Numbered from the stretch's first letter, positions 49,768-58,615 are shown. The stretch is DNA of 64,000 nt from Mangrovimonas yunxiaonensis (GCF_000733475.1 NZ_JPFK01000007.1:492501-556500); one strand, 5' to 3'. Notes: generated by a model from the sequence alone, not told the origin. Made by a program: numbers and translations.

Positions 49768-51069
49768 GTTTAAAGCATTTTTATAAGTTGCTAAGCAACG
49801 TTCACGTGCTTCTTTATGATCTACAATGGGTTTAGGGTAGGTTAGTTCCTGATATTCGGGCACCCACTTTTTGATGTATTTATGGTCTTTATCAAATTTT
49901 TTAATTTGCGTCGTGGGATTGAAAATTCTAAAATAAGGAGCAGCATCAACACCAGACCCAGCTACCCATTGCCAGTTACCAATATTACTAGCCATCTCAT
50001 AATCGTGAAGTTTTTCGGCAAAATAAGCTTCGCCCCAACGCCAATCAATTAGTAAATGTTTGCATAGAAAACTACCTACTAACATTCTAACGCGATTGTG
50101 CATATAGCCTGTTTTGTTAAGCTCTCGCATTCCAGCATCTACCAAAGGGTATCCTGTTTTGCCATCGCACCAAGCTTTAAACTCGGTTTCGTTATTGCGC
50201 CACTCAATACGATCGTATTTTGGTTTAAAGCTTTTGTTTTTCGTATGTGGAAAGTGCCACAAAATCTGCATAAAAAACTCACGCCAGATAAGTTCTTGCC
50301 AAAAGATTTCATTGTTTTCGGCAATGGCTTTTTTCACTATTGCTCTAATACTTACTGTTCCAAAACGTAAATGTGGTCCTAAGTGAGATGTAGCATCTTT
50401 TGCTGGAAAATTGCGGGTAGCTTCGTAGTTTTGAATAAGCTCTGGCGACACAGTATATGGTTTTATAGTTTGATTAGAGATTGTAAAACCTAGGTCGTTT
50501 AAACTGATGTTTGGTAAATGGTTTTCTTTGATTACATGTTTTAGAAGCGGTTTTGTATTATAGGTTTTTAATTGAATGGTTTTAAAATTGGCTTTCCAGG
50601 TTTTCATATAAGGTGTATACACCACATAAGGATCACCATCGTTTTTTACTACCTCATTTTTTTCAAAAATTACTTGGTCTTTGTAAGTTTTGAAAGCGAT
50701 ATTCTTATCTTTTAAGAACGTTTCAATATTCTTGTCACGTTTTTTAGCATAAGGTTCGTAATCGTGGTTGGTAAATACGGTGTTAATGGTATAATTTGCC
50801 GCCAGTTTTTTAAAAACATCAATAGGCTTTCCTTTGAAAAGCGCCAAACCACTATTATGTTTACCTTCAATATAACTACGCATTTGCTGCAAAGTGTTGA
50901 ATATGAACGTTACGCGCGCATCGTCTTTAGGTAGTTTGTCCAAGATTTCGGTATCGAAAATAAATATTGGTAGGACAGGTAAACGGTTGTTTAAAGCATG
51001 AAATAGGCCAACATTGTCTTCCCATCGTAAATCACGACGAAACCAAAATATGTTTATGGTTTTACGCAT
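49765..51069 (-). CDS. phr: Cryptochrome/deoxyribodipyrimidine photolyase
   Basis: 434 residues. Phe-Trp-Phe-Arg-Arg-Asp-Leu-Arg at the N-terminus opens the antenna-binding domain. The FAD domain carries Trp-Arg-Glu-Phe-Phe, Thr-Gly-Tyr-Pro-Leu-Val-Asp-Ala-Gly-Met-Arg-Glu-Leu, and Asn-Ile-Gly-Asn-Trp-Gln-Trp-Val-Ala-Gly, followed by Arg-Ile-Phe-Asn-Pro. It repairs cyclobutane pyrimidine dimers using blue light; a cryptochrome-like role cannot be excluded. Last gene of a five-gene operon, overlapping the preceding pseudouridine synthase gene by 8 bp. Confidence 0.93.
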   Translation of the reverse strand: MRKTINIFWFRRDLRWEDNVGLFHALNNRLPVLPIFIFDTEILDKLPKDDARVTFIFNTLQQMRSYIEGKHNSGLALFKGKPIDVFKKLAANYTINTVFTNHDYEPYAKKRDKNIETFLKDKNIAFKTYKDQVIFEKNEVVKNDGDPYVVYTPYMKTWKANFKTIQLKTYNTKPLLKHVIKENHLPNISLNDLGFTISNQTIKPYTVSPELIQNYEATRNFPAKDATSHLGPHLRFGTVSIRAIVKKAIAENNEIFWQELIWREFFMQILWHFPHTKNKSFKPKYDRIEWRNNETEFKAWCDGKTGYPLVDAGMRELNKTGYMHNRVRMLVGSFLCKHLLIDWRWGEAYFAEKLHDYEMASNIGNWQWVAGSGVDAAPYFRIFNPTTQIKKFDKDHKYIKKWVPEYQELTYPKPIVDHKEARERCLATYKNALN

Positions 51070-51643
51070 TAGGTAATTCGTTTTCTTGTAAAGGTTTGTG
51101 TTTTCCTGGGTTTAAATCTAAATGAATGGTTCCTATACGAACGCGAACCAAACGCAAGGTAGGAAAGCCTACTTTGGCCGTCATTTTACGTACTTGCCTA
51201 AATTTTCCTTCGGTAAGTGTAATGCTTACCCAAGAAGTAGGGCCATGACGAGAGTCGCGAACATGGCGCTTTTCTATAGGGAAATGATTTGGATTAATAT
51301 TGGTAGTTACTTGGCAAGGTTTTGTGTGGTATGGCTTTCCGTTAATACTAATGGTAACACCAGTTTTAAGTTGATTTAAAGCGTCTTCTGTAATTACACC
51401 ATCAACTTGTGACAGATATTCTTTTTCGACTTTGGAGCTATTTATGTAATGACTTGTTTTACCACAAGTTGTTAATAGTAATAAGCCTTCAGAAGTTTCG
51501 TCAAGTCTACCAATGGCCATAGTGTTTTCGGGAAACTCACCAAGTTCGCCCAAGAGCTTTTTGTTACGACGTTTATTTTGATTATTAACAAACTGACTTA
51601 AATACCCGTAAGGCTTATGTATTTTAAAATGTTGTTCCATCAT
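51062..51643 (-). CDS. RsuA-family rRNA pseudouridine synthase (RluE-like)
   Basis: 193 residues lacking an N-terminal S4 domain, as in RluE. The catalytic Asp is in Gly-Arg-Leu-Asp-Glu-Thr-Ser-Glu-Gly-Leu-Leu-Leu-Leu-Thr; Lys-Pro-Tyr-Gly-Tyr-Leu-Ser-Gln-Phe and Gly-Lys-Phe-Arg-Gln-Val-Arg-Lys-Met are also typical. Probably modifies a uridine of 23S rRNA. Overlaps its neighbours by 4 and 8 bp. Confidence 0.9.
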   Translation of the reverse strand: MMEQHFKIHKPYGYLSQFVNNQNKRRNKKLLGELGEFPENTMAIGRLDETSEGLLLLTTCGKTSHYINSSKVEKEYLSQVDGVITEDALNQLKTGVTISINGKPYHTKPCQVTTNINPNHFPIEKRHVRDSRHGPTSWVSITLTEGKFRQVRKMTAKVGFPTLRLVRVRIGTIHLDLNPGKHKPLQENELPNA

Positions 51644-52104
51644 TTAAATTCACCAAATAAGTCAATGAGCTTTTTTTGCCTATAATTGAATATTTCGTTT
51701 AGTTTTGGTTTTACCAATACAGGATGAAAAAGTTGTCCTAGAACCCCAAAAGGAAGTTTATAGTGAACAATATCTTCCATTTCAATACCACCATTAATAG
51801 GTTTTATAAAATGTTTATGATGCCATAAGGCATAAGGCCCAAAACGTTGTTCGTCTACAAAATAGGTGTTGTCTTTAACATGAGTGATTTCGGTAACCCA
51901 TTTTGTTTTAATACCAAAAACCGGTGTTACTATATATTGAATGATTTGTCCAGGAAACATTGCTCTGTCGGCTCCAGACAAAATATCAAAACTCATATAA
52001 TCTGGTGTAATGGTTTTTAGGTTTGCTGGATTGGATAGAAAAGTCCAAGCTTCTTCAACAGAAATAGGTAATTTCTGAGTGGTATGTAACGTATATACCT
52101 TCAT
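51640..52104 (-). CDS. SRPBCC family protein (cell-division-inhibitor-like)
   Basis: 154 residues. Thr-Gln-Lys-Leu-Pro-Ile-Ser-Val-Glu-Glu-Ala-Trp-Thr-Phe-Leu-Ser-Asn-Pro-Ala-Asn and a later Asp-Glu-Gln-Arg-x-Gly-Pro-Tyr-Ala-Leu-Trp-His-His-x-His fit a SRPBCC group often encoded beside photolyases. It may bind a lipid or another hydrophobic molecule; function unknown. Placed in the photolyase operon one base after the TspO gene. Confidence 0.85.
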   Translation of the reverse strand: MKVYTLHTTQKLPISVEEAWTFLSNPANLKTITPDYMSFDILSGADRAMFPGQIIQYIVTPVFGIKTKWVTEITHVKDNTYFVDEQRFGPYALWHHKHFIKPINGGIEMEDIVHYKLPFGVLGQLFHPVLVKPKLNEIFNYRQKKLIDLFGEFK

Positions 52105-52569
52105 TTAATTATTTATAAAAATATATGTGTTTAAAGATGTAGCTAGTAATAACCAAATTAAATAGGGGAGTAGTAAATACCGCATGCGTTTCATATAATC
52201 TAGTTGGTATTTTATGTAAAAATATCCTATTACTAGCGTAAGTAAACTTATAATAACGAGCCCTAAAAAAACTAAATGTTGATTAAAAAAAACATAGTTC
52301 CAACTAACATTTAAAATAATTTGTATACTAAACAGTATTTTTACAAACTGTGATTGAAAATCTTTAAATAAATACGCCAAATACACGGAGAAACATATCA
52401 TAATAGTACTCCAAGCTACCCCAAAAACCCATCCTGGAGGTGTCCAAGGCGCTTTGTTTAAATTAAGGTACCATTGCGATTGCGGGCCATTATCCATTAA
52501 CCAACTACCCAAGGCCAAACAGCCAAAATTGATAACTAAAAATAGTATGATTAATTTGGCCGTTTTCAT
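52105..52569 (-). CDS. tspO: TspO/MBR family membrane protein
   Basis: 154 residues with five predicted helices, the TspO fold. The Trp-Tyr-x-Leu-Asn-Lys-Ala-Pro-Trp-Thr-Pro-Pro-Gly-Trp-Val-Phe-Gly-x-Ala-Trp motif and Leu-Asn-Val-Ser-Trp-Asn-Tyr-Val-Phe-Phe are signatures. TspO binds porphyrins and sterols and takes part in light and oxidative-stress responses in photoactive bacteria, consistent with the photolyase and peroxidase neighbours. Shares one base with the upstream gene. Confidence 0.93.
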   Translation of the reverse strand: MKTAKLIILFLVINFGCLALGSWLMDNGPQSQWYLNLNKAPWTPPGWVFGVAWSTIMICFSVYLAYLFKDFQSQFVKILFSIQIILNVSWNYVFFNQHLVFLGLVIISLLTLVIGYFYIKYQLDYMKRMRYLLLPYLIWLLLATSLNTYIFINN

Positions 52570-53111
52570 TATTTTAAATGTTTGGTAATCTTCTTGCTTA
52601 AGGGCTTTGTCATTGAGTAAAATACATCAACAAAATGGCCGTTTTCGTCAATAAGATATTTTTGAAAATTCCATTTAACCGATGAGTTTTTTGTGCCATT
52701 AAGATCTTTATCTGTTAGCCATTTATAAAGTTCGTGTTGATTATCACCTTTTACATCTATTTTTTCAGTCATTAAAAAGTCAACACCATAATTAGATTGA
52801 CAGAAATTTTGGATTTGAGTTGCCGAACCCGGTTCCTGACTTCCAAATTGATTGCAAGGTAATCCAATAACAACAAGTTTATCTTGATAGGTTTCGTGAA
52901 GTTTTTGTAAGTCTTCGTACTGCGGTGTAAAACCACATTTAGAAGCCGTATTAACAAACAATATGTGTTTGCCTTTAAAATCAGATAAATCTACAGGATC
53001 CCCAGAAAGACTATTAATCTCAATATCGTAAATAGATGTTTTAGGCTCTTGAGCTTTGGTTTTACAATTAAAAAGTACCATAAAAGTTAGTATTGGAATG
53101 ATTGTTCTCAT
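52569..53111 (-). CDS. Glutathione peroxidase-like thiol peroxidase, exported
   Basis: 180 residues. A signal peptide or lipoprotein-like start (Leu-Phe-Asn-Cys at about 15) precedes the peroxidase fold with Asn-Thr-Ala-Ser-Lys-Cys-Gly-Phe-Thr (peroxidatic Cys, not selenocysteine), Leu-Pro-Cys-Asn-Gln-Phe-Gly-Ser-Gln-Glu-Pro-Gly and Lys-Trp-Asn-Phe-Gln-Lys-Tyr-Leu. It reduces peroxides in the periplasm, probably with thioredoxin-like donors. First gene of the photolyase operon, behind the direct-repeat promoter region at 53132-53164. Confidence 0.92.
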   Translation of the reverse strand: MRTIIPILTFMVLFNCKTKAQEPKTSIYDIEINSLSGDPVDLSDFKGKHILFVNTASKCGFTPQYEDLQKLHETYQDKLVVIGLPCNQFGSQEPGSATQIQNFCQSNYGVDFLMTEKIDVKGDNQHELYKWLTDKDLNGTKNSSVKWNFQKYLIDENGHFVDVFYSMTKPLSKKITKHLK

Positions 53112-53131
53112 ATAAAAGTTAAATATACAAT

Positions 53132-53164
53132 GTTCAACAAAAATAAATAAAAGTTAGACAAAAA
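53132..53164 (-). promoter_or_regulatory. Direct-repeat operator and promoter of the photolyase operon
   Basis: On the - strand TTTTTGTCTAAC (53164-53153) and TTTTTGTTGAAC (53143-53132) are direct repeats with 10 of 12 identical bases, spaced 21 bp apart (two helical turns). The downstream copy overlaps the -7 element TATTTTTG (53145-53138). A regulator such as a light-responsive MerR type is inferred; none is encoded in the window. Confidence 0.6.
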
Positions 53165-53268
53165 TATAATCTTTTGCTTTTATTTAAGGGTTCATTAACA
53201 ATTAAAAGGTCACTTAATTTGTAATTTTAGCCTAATAAAATTTAAAAAACATATTAATACTAACTACA

Positions 53269-54114
53269 ATGAAAAAATTATTACTACTTGTTGCTTTAGT
53301 TGCATTTACAATTAATGCCAAAGCACAAATTGAAACACCACAGCCAAGTCCAGCTAGTAAGTTGGAGCAAAAGGTTGGTTTAACAGATGTGACATTAGAA
53401 TATTCGCGTCCAGGAGTTAGAGGACGAACCATTTTTGGCGACTTAGTGCCATACGGAAAGTTATGGCGAGCTGGTGCCAACAAAAACACTACGGTGACGT
53501 TTAGCGACGATGTAACCATCGCAGGTAAAACAGTAAGTGCGGGGTCGTACGCCATCTTTATTACCCCATCTAAAACATCATGGGATGTGTTTTTCTATAC
53601 TGATACCAACAACTGGGGAACCCCACAAAACTGGGACGAAAGTAAAGTAGCAGCAAAAGCAACGGTAGAGACTCATGAGGTACCATTTAGTGTTGAAACG
53701 TTTACCATTGATGTAAACCAAATTACCAACAATGGTGCTGCGTTAGAGTTTATTTGGGAAAAAACCTATACCGCGGTACCATTTTCTGTGCCAACAGGTG
53801 AAAAAGTAAGTGCTGCAATAGACCGTGTTATGAATGGTCCTGGTGCAAACGATTATTACGCTGCTGCAGTTTACTATTTAGAAGAAGGTAAAGATATTAA
53901 CCAGGCCAAGCAATGGATAGACAAAGCTTTATCGTTAGTAGAAACGCCAAGGTTTTGGCAATACAGAAAGCAAGCTTTAATTTATGCCGAAGCTGGCGAT
54001 AAAAAAGGTGCCATAGAAGCCGCTAAAAAATCGTTAGAGGGCGCCAAAAAAGCAGGAAATGCCGATTATGTTAAAATGAATACAGACTCCTTAAAAGCAT
54101 GGGGAGGGCTGTAA
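53269..54114 (+). CDS. DUF2911 exported protein
   Basis: 281 residues with a signal peptide (about 1-20, ending Ala-Lys-Ala-Gln). Residues about 25-170 form the DUF2911 domain (Val-Thr-Leu-Glu-Tyr-Ser-Arg-Pro-Gly-Val-Arg-Gly-Arg, Leu-Val-Pro-Tyr-Gly-Lys-Leu-Trp-Arg-Ala-Gly-Ala-Asn), common in Bacteroidota and of unknown function. The C-terminal part is helical and TPR-like. Divergent from the photolyase operon; terminator follows. Confidence 0.9.
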   Translation: MKKLLLLVALVAFTINAKAQIETPQPSPASKLEQKVGLTDVTLEYSRPGVRGRTIFGDLVPYGKLWRAGANKNTTVTFSDDVTIAGKTVSAGSYAIFITPSKTSWDVFFYTDTNNWGTPQNWDESKVAAKATVETHEVPFSVETFTIDVNQITNNGAALEFIWEKTYTAVPFSVPTGEKVSAAIDRVMNGPGANDYYAAAVYYLEEGKDINQAKQWIDKALSLVETPRFWQYRKQALIYAEAGDKKGAIEAAKKSLEGAKKAGNADYVKMNTDSLKAWGGL

Positions 54115-54133
54115 TTCGTCTTAAATAAAAAAC

Positions 54134-54166
54134 AAAAAAGCGCGACCAAATGGGTCGCGCTTTTTT
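54134..54166. terminator. Bidirectional intrinsic terminator
   Basis: Perfect 8-bp stem GCGCGACC (54140-54147) with GGTCGCGC (54153-54160), loop AAATG, flanked by A and T runs; serves the DUF2911 gene and the symporter gene. Confidence 0.92.
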
Positions 54167-54197
54167 GTTTTAATAAAACAGACAAAACGTTGTGGGG

Positions 54198-55880
54198 TTA
54201 GTTGTTGTTAAAAAACGCCGTTTTTTGAAATACGGCTGCTAAGACCATAACCAGTATGCAGCCAAATAAGTTTAGCCATAAATAGGGCATCCAGTCTAAC
54301 CACCAGCCTATAATAACAACAATTTGTGTGATAATAGCGGCTGTAAAAACAGCATTTCCACGAATTTGCTTAAAGAAAAAGGCCAGCAAGAAAATGCCCA
54401 ATACGTTGCCGTAAAAAATAGACCCTATAATATTTACCAACTGAATTAAATTATCGGCCAAATAAGCCACACAGGCCACAATAATGGCAAGAACACCCCA
54501 GCTTAAGGTAAACCATTTGGTGGCTTTAACATAGTGGTTTTCAGTTTTGTTTTGTGCAAAATTACGCTTGTATAAATCTAGAGCAGTGGTCGATGCCAAG
54601 GCGTTAAGCTCGCTAGCGGTACTAGACATTGCCGCGCTTAAAATTACGGCTAGCAATAAGCCTATAAGGCCACGTGGCAGATTGTTCAGAATAAAATGAA
54701 TAAAAACATAATCCTTATCGTTGGTCTCTACATCTAGGGCGTTTTCTTGGGCGGCTTTTTCAATAAGAAGCTTGGCTGCTTCACGATTGGCTTCAGATTT
54801 GGTGTTGAGCTGTTTAATGGCTTCTGCAAATTGTGGGTTGTTTGTAGAAACGTAGCCGTTAATTGCCGTTTGCTTTTCATTGAAAATAGCCGTTTGGGCA
54901 TTTTCTAGAGCGGTGTATTCCTGAGCGTAACCAGAATTAGAAATGGCTTGCTGCGCTGCAGGATTAAAGTTAATGGGGGCGTGGTTAAATTGGTAAAACA
55001 CAAACACCATAACCCCAACCAAAAGGATAAAAAACTGCATGGGCACTTTTAACAGACCATTAAAAATTAAGCCCATTTGCATTTCCTTTACCGATTTCCC
55101 TGAAAGATAGCGCTGTACTTGGCTTTGGTCGGTGCCAAAATAAGAAAGCGCTAGGAAGGTTCCGCCAATTAAACCGCTCCAAAGGGTGTAACGGTTTTCC
55201 AGGTTAAACGAAAAATCCAAAACATCCATTTTACCACTGGCCCCAGCAATATCCAAAGCTTTACTAAAGGTGATATTTTCTGGGAGGTAGCTTAAAATTA
55301 AAAAGAAGGCAATAAACATGCCCGTAAAAATAACTGCCATTTGATGCTTTTGGGTCATGCTTACGGCTTTGGTGCCGCCAGAAACGGTATAAATAATAAC
55401 CAAAACGCCAATAATAATGTTAAGTGTGGTAAGGTTCCAACCCAAAACAGCTGAAAGGATAATAGCCGGTGCATAAATGGTAATTCCAGCGGCCAAGCCC
55501 CGCTGTATAAGAAACAGAATGGCCGTAAGACTGCGTGTTTTTAAGTCGAAGCGATTTTCTAAAAACTCGTAAGCGGTATAAACTTTTAAACGGTGGTACA
55601 ACGGAATAAAGACCATGCAAATGATAATCATGGCCAGGGGTACTCCAAAATAAAATTGAACAAAGCCCATGCCGTCGTGAAAGGCCTGTCCCGGAGTAGA
55701 TAAAAATGTGATGGCGCTAGCTTGGGTAGCCATGACAGACAAGCCTATGGTCCACCATTTCGAGCTGTTCCCACCACGAACATAATCTTGAACGTTTTTA
55801 CTGCCTCTAGTTTTCCAGGTGCCGTACCCAACAATGGTAAGCAATGTTCCTGCCAATACAATCCAATCGAGTAGTTCCAT
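54198..55880 (-). CDS. Sodium:solute symporter (SSS family)
   Basis: 560 residues with 13 or so predicted helices. Ala-Thr-Gln-Ala-Ser-Ala-Ile-Thr-Phe-Leu-Ser-Thr-Pro-Gly and Gly-Thr-Asp-Gln-Ser-Gln-Val-Gln-Arg-Tyr-Leu-Ser are signatures of the sodium/sugar or sodium/sialic-acid-type SSS family. A hydrophilic insert near 305-390 is rich in Ala, Asn and Gln. The substrate is unknown; the PIG-L deacetylase in the same operon suggests a deacetylated amino sugar or related compound. Starts one base after the 34-residue peptide gene. Confidence 0.9.
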   Translation of the reverse strand: MELLDWIVLAGTLLTIVGYGTWKTRGSKNVQDYVRGGNSSKWWTIGLSVMATQASAITFLSTPGQAFHDGMGFVQFYFGVPLAMIIICMVFIPLYHRLKVYTAYEFLENRFDLKTRSLTAILFLIQRGLAAGITIYAPAIILSAVLGWNLTTLNIIIGVLVIIYTVSGGTKAVSMTQKHQMAVIFTGMFIAFFLILSYLPENITFSKALDIAGASGKMDVLDFSFNLENRYTLWSGLIGGTFLALSYFGTDQSQVQRYLSGKSVKEMQMGLIFNGLLKVPMQFFILLVGVMVFVFYQFNHAPINFNPAAQQAISNSGYAQEYTALENAQTAIFNEKQTAINGYVSTNNPQFAEAIKQLNTKSEANREAAKLLIEKAAQENALDVETNDKDYVFIHFILNNLPRGLIGLLLAVILSAAMSSTASELNALASTTALDLYKRNFAQNKTENHYVKATKWFTLSWGVLAIIVACVAYLADNLIQLVNIIGSIFYGNVLGIFLLAFFFKQIRGNAVFTAAIITQIVVIIGWWLDWMPYLWLNLFGCILVMVLAAVFQKTAFFNNN

Positions 55881-55881
55881 A

Positions 55882-55986
55882 TTAAAAGGCTTGCATGATT
55901 AGGTAAAACACAATAATGTAAACGGTATTGGCTACTAAAACCAAGGTGTATAGGTTAGACCATTTTTGTTTGGGTTGTTGTGCCAT
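55882..55986 (-). CDS. 34-residue single-helix membrane peptide in the PIG-L/symporter operon
   Basis: An ATG at 55986 and stop at 55882 give 34 residues. A polar basic start with Gln-Pro-Lys-Gln-Lys-Trp precedes one hydrophobic helix (about 12-31) with Leu-Val-Leu-Val-Ala-Asn and Tyr-Ile-Ile-Val-Phe-Tyr-Leu-Ile-Met. It starts 2 bp after the deacetylase stop and ends 1 bp before the symporter start, filling the gap exactly. It is probably a small accessory subunit of the symporter, by analogy with other small transporter peptides; function is inferred. Confidence 0.75.
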   Translation of the reverse strand: MAQQPKQKWSNLYTLVLVANTVYIIVFYLIMQAF

Positions 55987-55988
55987 AG

Positions 55989-58511
55989 TTAGTCGTTTAA
56001 GGTTTGGTCTTTGTTAATGTTGCTTTTTCCTAAAGAGAGCATGTTGGCAAACAATCTATAGGTTCCAGAAACCCCTGCAGGAAATGCCCTAAAAAAGCTC
56101 AGGCCGGTATAGATGTAATGTCCTTTGCCATATTTGGCAACCAACAGGCTTCCTTTTTTTACCGATTCACCCTGATCTTTCATAGCGAGAATGGGGGTAA
56201 AGTGGCGGTCCCATTTGTTAGGGAAATATAGGCCTCGTTCTTGCGTCCAGCCTTCAAAATCCTTTTGGGTAATGTGGTTGGGGAAGTTTAAAATGGCGTG
56301 TTTGGGTTCTAAAAAAGAAACTTTAGCGTGTTCATCGGTTACGCGGTCGCGGGAAAGCTCTAAGGGGTATGGCGCCAAAGTGTTTGTTTTTAAGGCATGA
56401 CTGGTGTTGTATTGCACAATCATGTTACCACCTTGCTTTACAAAATTGAATAAGGTTTGTTGTTTAAACTTTAAGGCCTCTACGGTATTGTAAGCGCGAA
56501 TACCAATTACAACAGCATCAAAACGCGCTAGGGTTTCAGTCGAAATGTCTTCTGGAGCAAGGATGGCTACGTTATATCCAAGTTGTTTAAGGCTTTCCGG
56601 AACCACATCGCCAGCGCCTTCAATATAGGCGATGTTGTCGCCTATTTTTTTAATATCTACACGAACCACTTTGCTTTCGCTGGGCAATAAGACCGTTTGA
56701 AACGGAATGTGGTCGTAATCAATTTCTACAAGCTCTTTGGTGTATAAGGTTTCGTTAATGTTTACTACGGGGCTAATAAACCCTTCGCTTTGGTGCTCTG
56801 GAGGGGTGATTGTAAAGTGCAGTGTTTGCTGTTCGCCTTTGCGAGCAAGGCTTAGCTTTTGTGTTTTGGGCGATACATCCCAGCCCTCAGGATGTGCGAT
56901 ATGAATTTGGCCTTCAAGATGGTCCTTCCCAGCTTTAACAGTAACCGAAATATCTTGCTGATTGGCATTGTTGAAAATAATAACCTTTTCGGTAATCTTT
57001 GCCGAGGCTGCCGGTACAATTTCAAAAGGCTTGTAAACTTCGCCCTTTACGGGGTCGTTGTATTTGTAGATGACCGGTTTTGTAAAGGCTATGGGCGTGC
57101 CCTCGATGGTTAGGTTAAACGTTACATTAAACACCCGTGGCGTTTCTGGTAGGCCTATTTTGTTCATATCTTCTACATGATACATGCCCAGACTTCCCTT
57201 TTGGGTAAGCCAATAGGGGGTGGTTGGCGCCTGGTTTTGGGGAATGCTTAGGGTGTCGTTAAACCCAAAAGCAGTGTTGTGTTGCAAGGCCATGTTTTTG
57301 GTAACTTGATGGTTTGGGGTTTGGTAGCTAATCAATTCAATTTTAGCATGGCTTCTGTTAATGGTTTCCAATTGCAGGTCGATGGTTTCTCCTGCTGTGG
57401 CTAGATTGGTACTGGCTACGGCTTCTAGATACAGTCCAGAACAGGCTGCAATAATATGTTTTATTTCTTTGGTTTTAAGTTGTTTCCAATGGTCGTCTTC
57501 CAGATTTTGGATTAGCCTATAGGCTTCCATAAGTTTAGGAACAGAGGCCGATGGATTTGTAAAGTTGAAGTTGGTTTCAACATCTTTTAAAAGGCTACCA
57601 ATGGCCTGACCACCTTTTACGCGATTCCAGGAGGTGTCTATGCCTTCAAAAACGGCATTGGTTGTTGGTTTGTCGCCTTTTACTAGCTCGATGTACTCCA
57701 TTTGTGTGCCTCGTGTACCAGTGTTTCCAAACCCTTGAGATTTATGCTGGCTGCGGCTTAAGGAAGCAATCTCAGAGTTGCTCAATCCCAATACAGGGTA
57801 GTAGGTGCCTATGTCTATGGCGAGCATGTTGGATTTATCGGCCTGATTAAATTTTTCTTCACTGCCATAAAACCACCAAGAGGTGTTAAAAAAGGCACGT
57901 TTGGGCTGCCATGGCGCTGCAATCTTTAAATGTTCGGGGTATTTTTCGGGCTTGTTGGCCATTTCAAAAGCCTCTAAGCTTAACATGGCCGAAGCCGTGT
58001 GATGCCCATGTGTTTTTCCTGGGCTTCGATGATCAAAACGGTTAATAATAATATCGGGCTTAAATTGTCTAATGGCCAGAACCACATCACTTAACACTTC
58101 ATTTTTATTCCAAATGTCTAGGGTTTCGTCTGGGTGTTTGGAGTAGCCAAAGTCGTTTGCCCGAGTAAACCGTTGTTCGCCTCCGTCAATATGTCTGGCG
58201 GTAAGCAATTCTTGGGTTCTAATAACTCCGAGAATTTCACGAATTTCTGGGCCAATAAGGTTTTGGCCGCCATCGCCACGCGTTAAGGACAGGTATCCGG
58301 TTCTTGCATGCACCTGATTAGAAAAATAGGAGATAAGACGGGTGTTCTCGTCATCGGGATGGGCGGCAACATACAATACCGAGCCTAGAAAATTAAGCCT
58401 TTTAATGCTTTGGTAAATCTCTGAAGCATTGGGTTTTTTTGGGGCTTGGGCTGTGACTTTAAGAATTGAAAAAGCAAAAATTAAGGAGAATAGCCGTAAC
58501 GTTTTAATCAT
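55989..58511 (-). CDS. PIG-L family deacetylase, exported, multidomain
   Basis: 840 residues with a signal peptide (about 1-21, ending Val-Thr-Ala-Gln). The LmbE/PIG-L domain (about 35-240) has Ala-Ala-His-Pro-Asp-Asp-Glu-Asn and a later His-Gly-His-His metal site. The middle is Ig-like, and the C-terminal region (about 620-830) looks like a Rossmann or glutamine-amidotransferase-like domain. PIG-L enzymes deacetylate GlcNAc-containing compounds. In the periplasm it may process a glycan or amino sugar taken up by the symporter downstream; substrate unknown. Confidence 0.88.
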   Translation of the reverse strand: MIKTLRLFSLIFAFSILKVTAQAPKKPNASEIYQSIKRLNFLGSVLYVAAHPDDENTRLISYFSNQVHARTGYLSLTRGDGGQNLIGPEIREILGVIRTQELLTARHIDGGEQRFTRANDFGYSKHPDETLDIWNKNEVLSDVVLAIRQFKPDIIINRFDHRSPGKTHGHHTASAMLSLEAFEMANKPEKYPEHLKIAAPWQPKRAFFNTSWWFYGSEEKFNQADKSNMLAIDIGTYYPVLGLSNSEIASLSRSQHKSQGFGNTGTRGTQMEYIELVKGDKPTTNAVFEGIDTSWNRVKGGQAIGSLLKDVETNFNFTNPSASVPKLMEAYRLIQNLEDDHWKQLKTKEIKHIIAACSGLYLEAVASTNLATAGETIDLQLETINRSHAKIELISYQTPNHQVTKNMALQHNTAFGFNDTLSIPQNQAPTTPYWLTQKGSLGMYHVEDMNKIGLPETPRVFNVTFNLTIEGTPIAFTKPVIYKYNDPVKGEVYKPFEIVPAASAKITEKVIIFNNANQQDISVTVKAGKDHLEGQIHIAHPEGWDVSPKTQKLSLARKGEQQTLHFTITPPEHQSEGFISPVVNINETLYTKELVEIDYDHIPFQTVLLPSESKVVRVDIKKIGDNIAYIEGAGDVVPESLKQLGYNVAILAPEDISTETLARFDAVVIGIRAYNTVEALKFKQQTLFNFVKQGGNMIVQYNTSHALKTNTLAPYPLELSRDRVTDEHAKVSFLEPKHAILNFPNHITQKDFEGWTQERGLYFPNKWDRHFTPILAMKDQGESVKKGSLLVAKYGKGHYIYTGLSFFRAFPAGVSGTYRLFANMLSLGKSNINKDQTLND

Positions 58512-58543
58512 GGTTAGTGTTTTTCAGTGTTAAATATATAAAG

Positions 58544-58567
58544 AAAACCAGCGCTTAGGCTGGTTTT
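58544..58567 (-). terminator. Intrinsic terminator of the mscS-corA unit
   Basis: AAAACCAGC (58544-58552) pairs with GCTGGTTTT (58559-58567), loop GCTTAG; T-rich on the - strand. Confidence 0.82.
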
Positions 58568-58615
58568 AAAATTTCTTTAACTCATGGTGTGGGACTTAAT
58601 GGGGATAAGAGGTGT

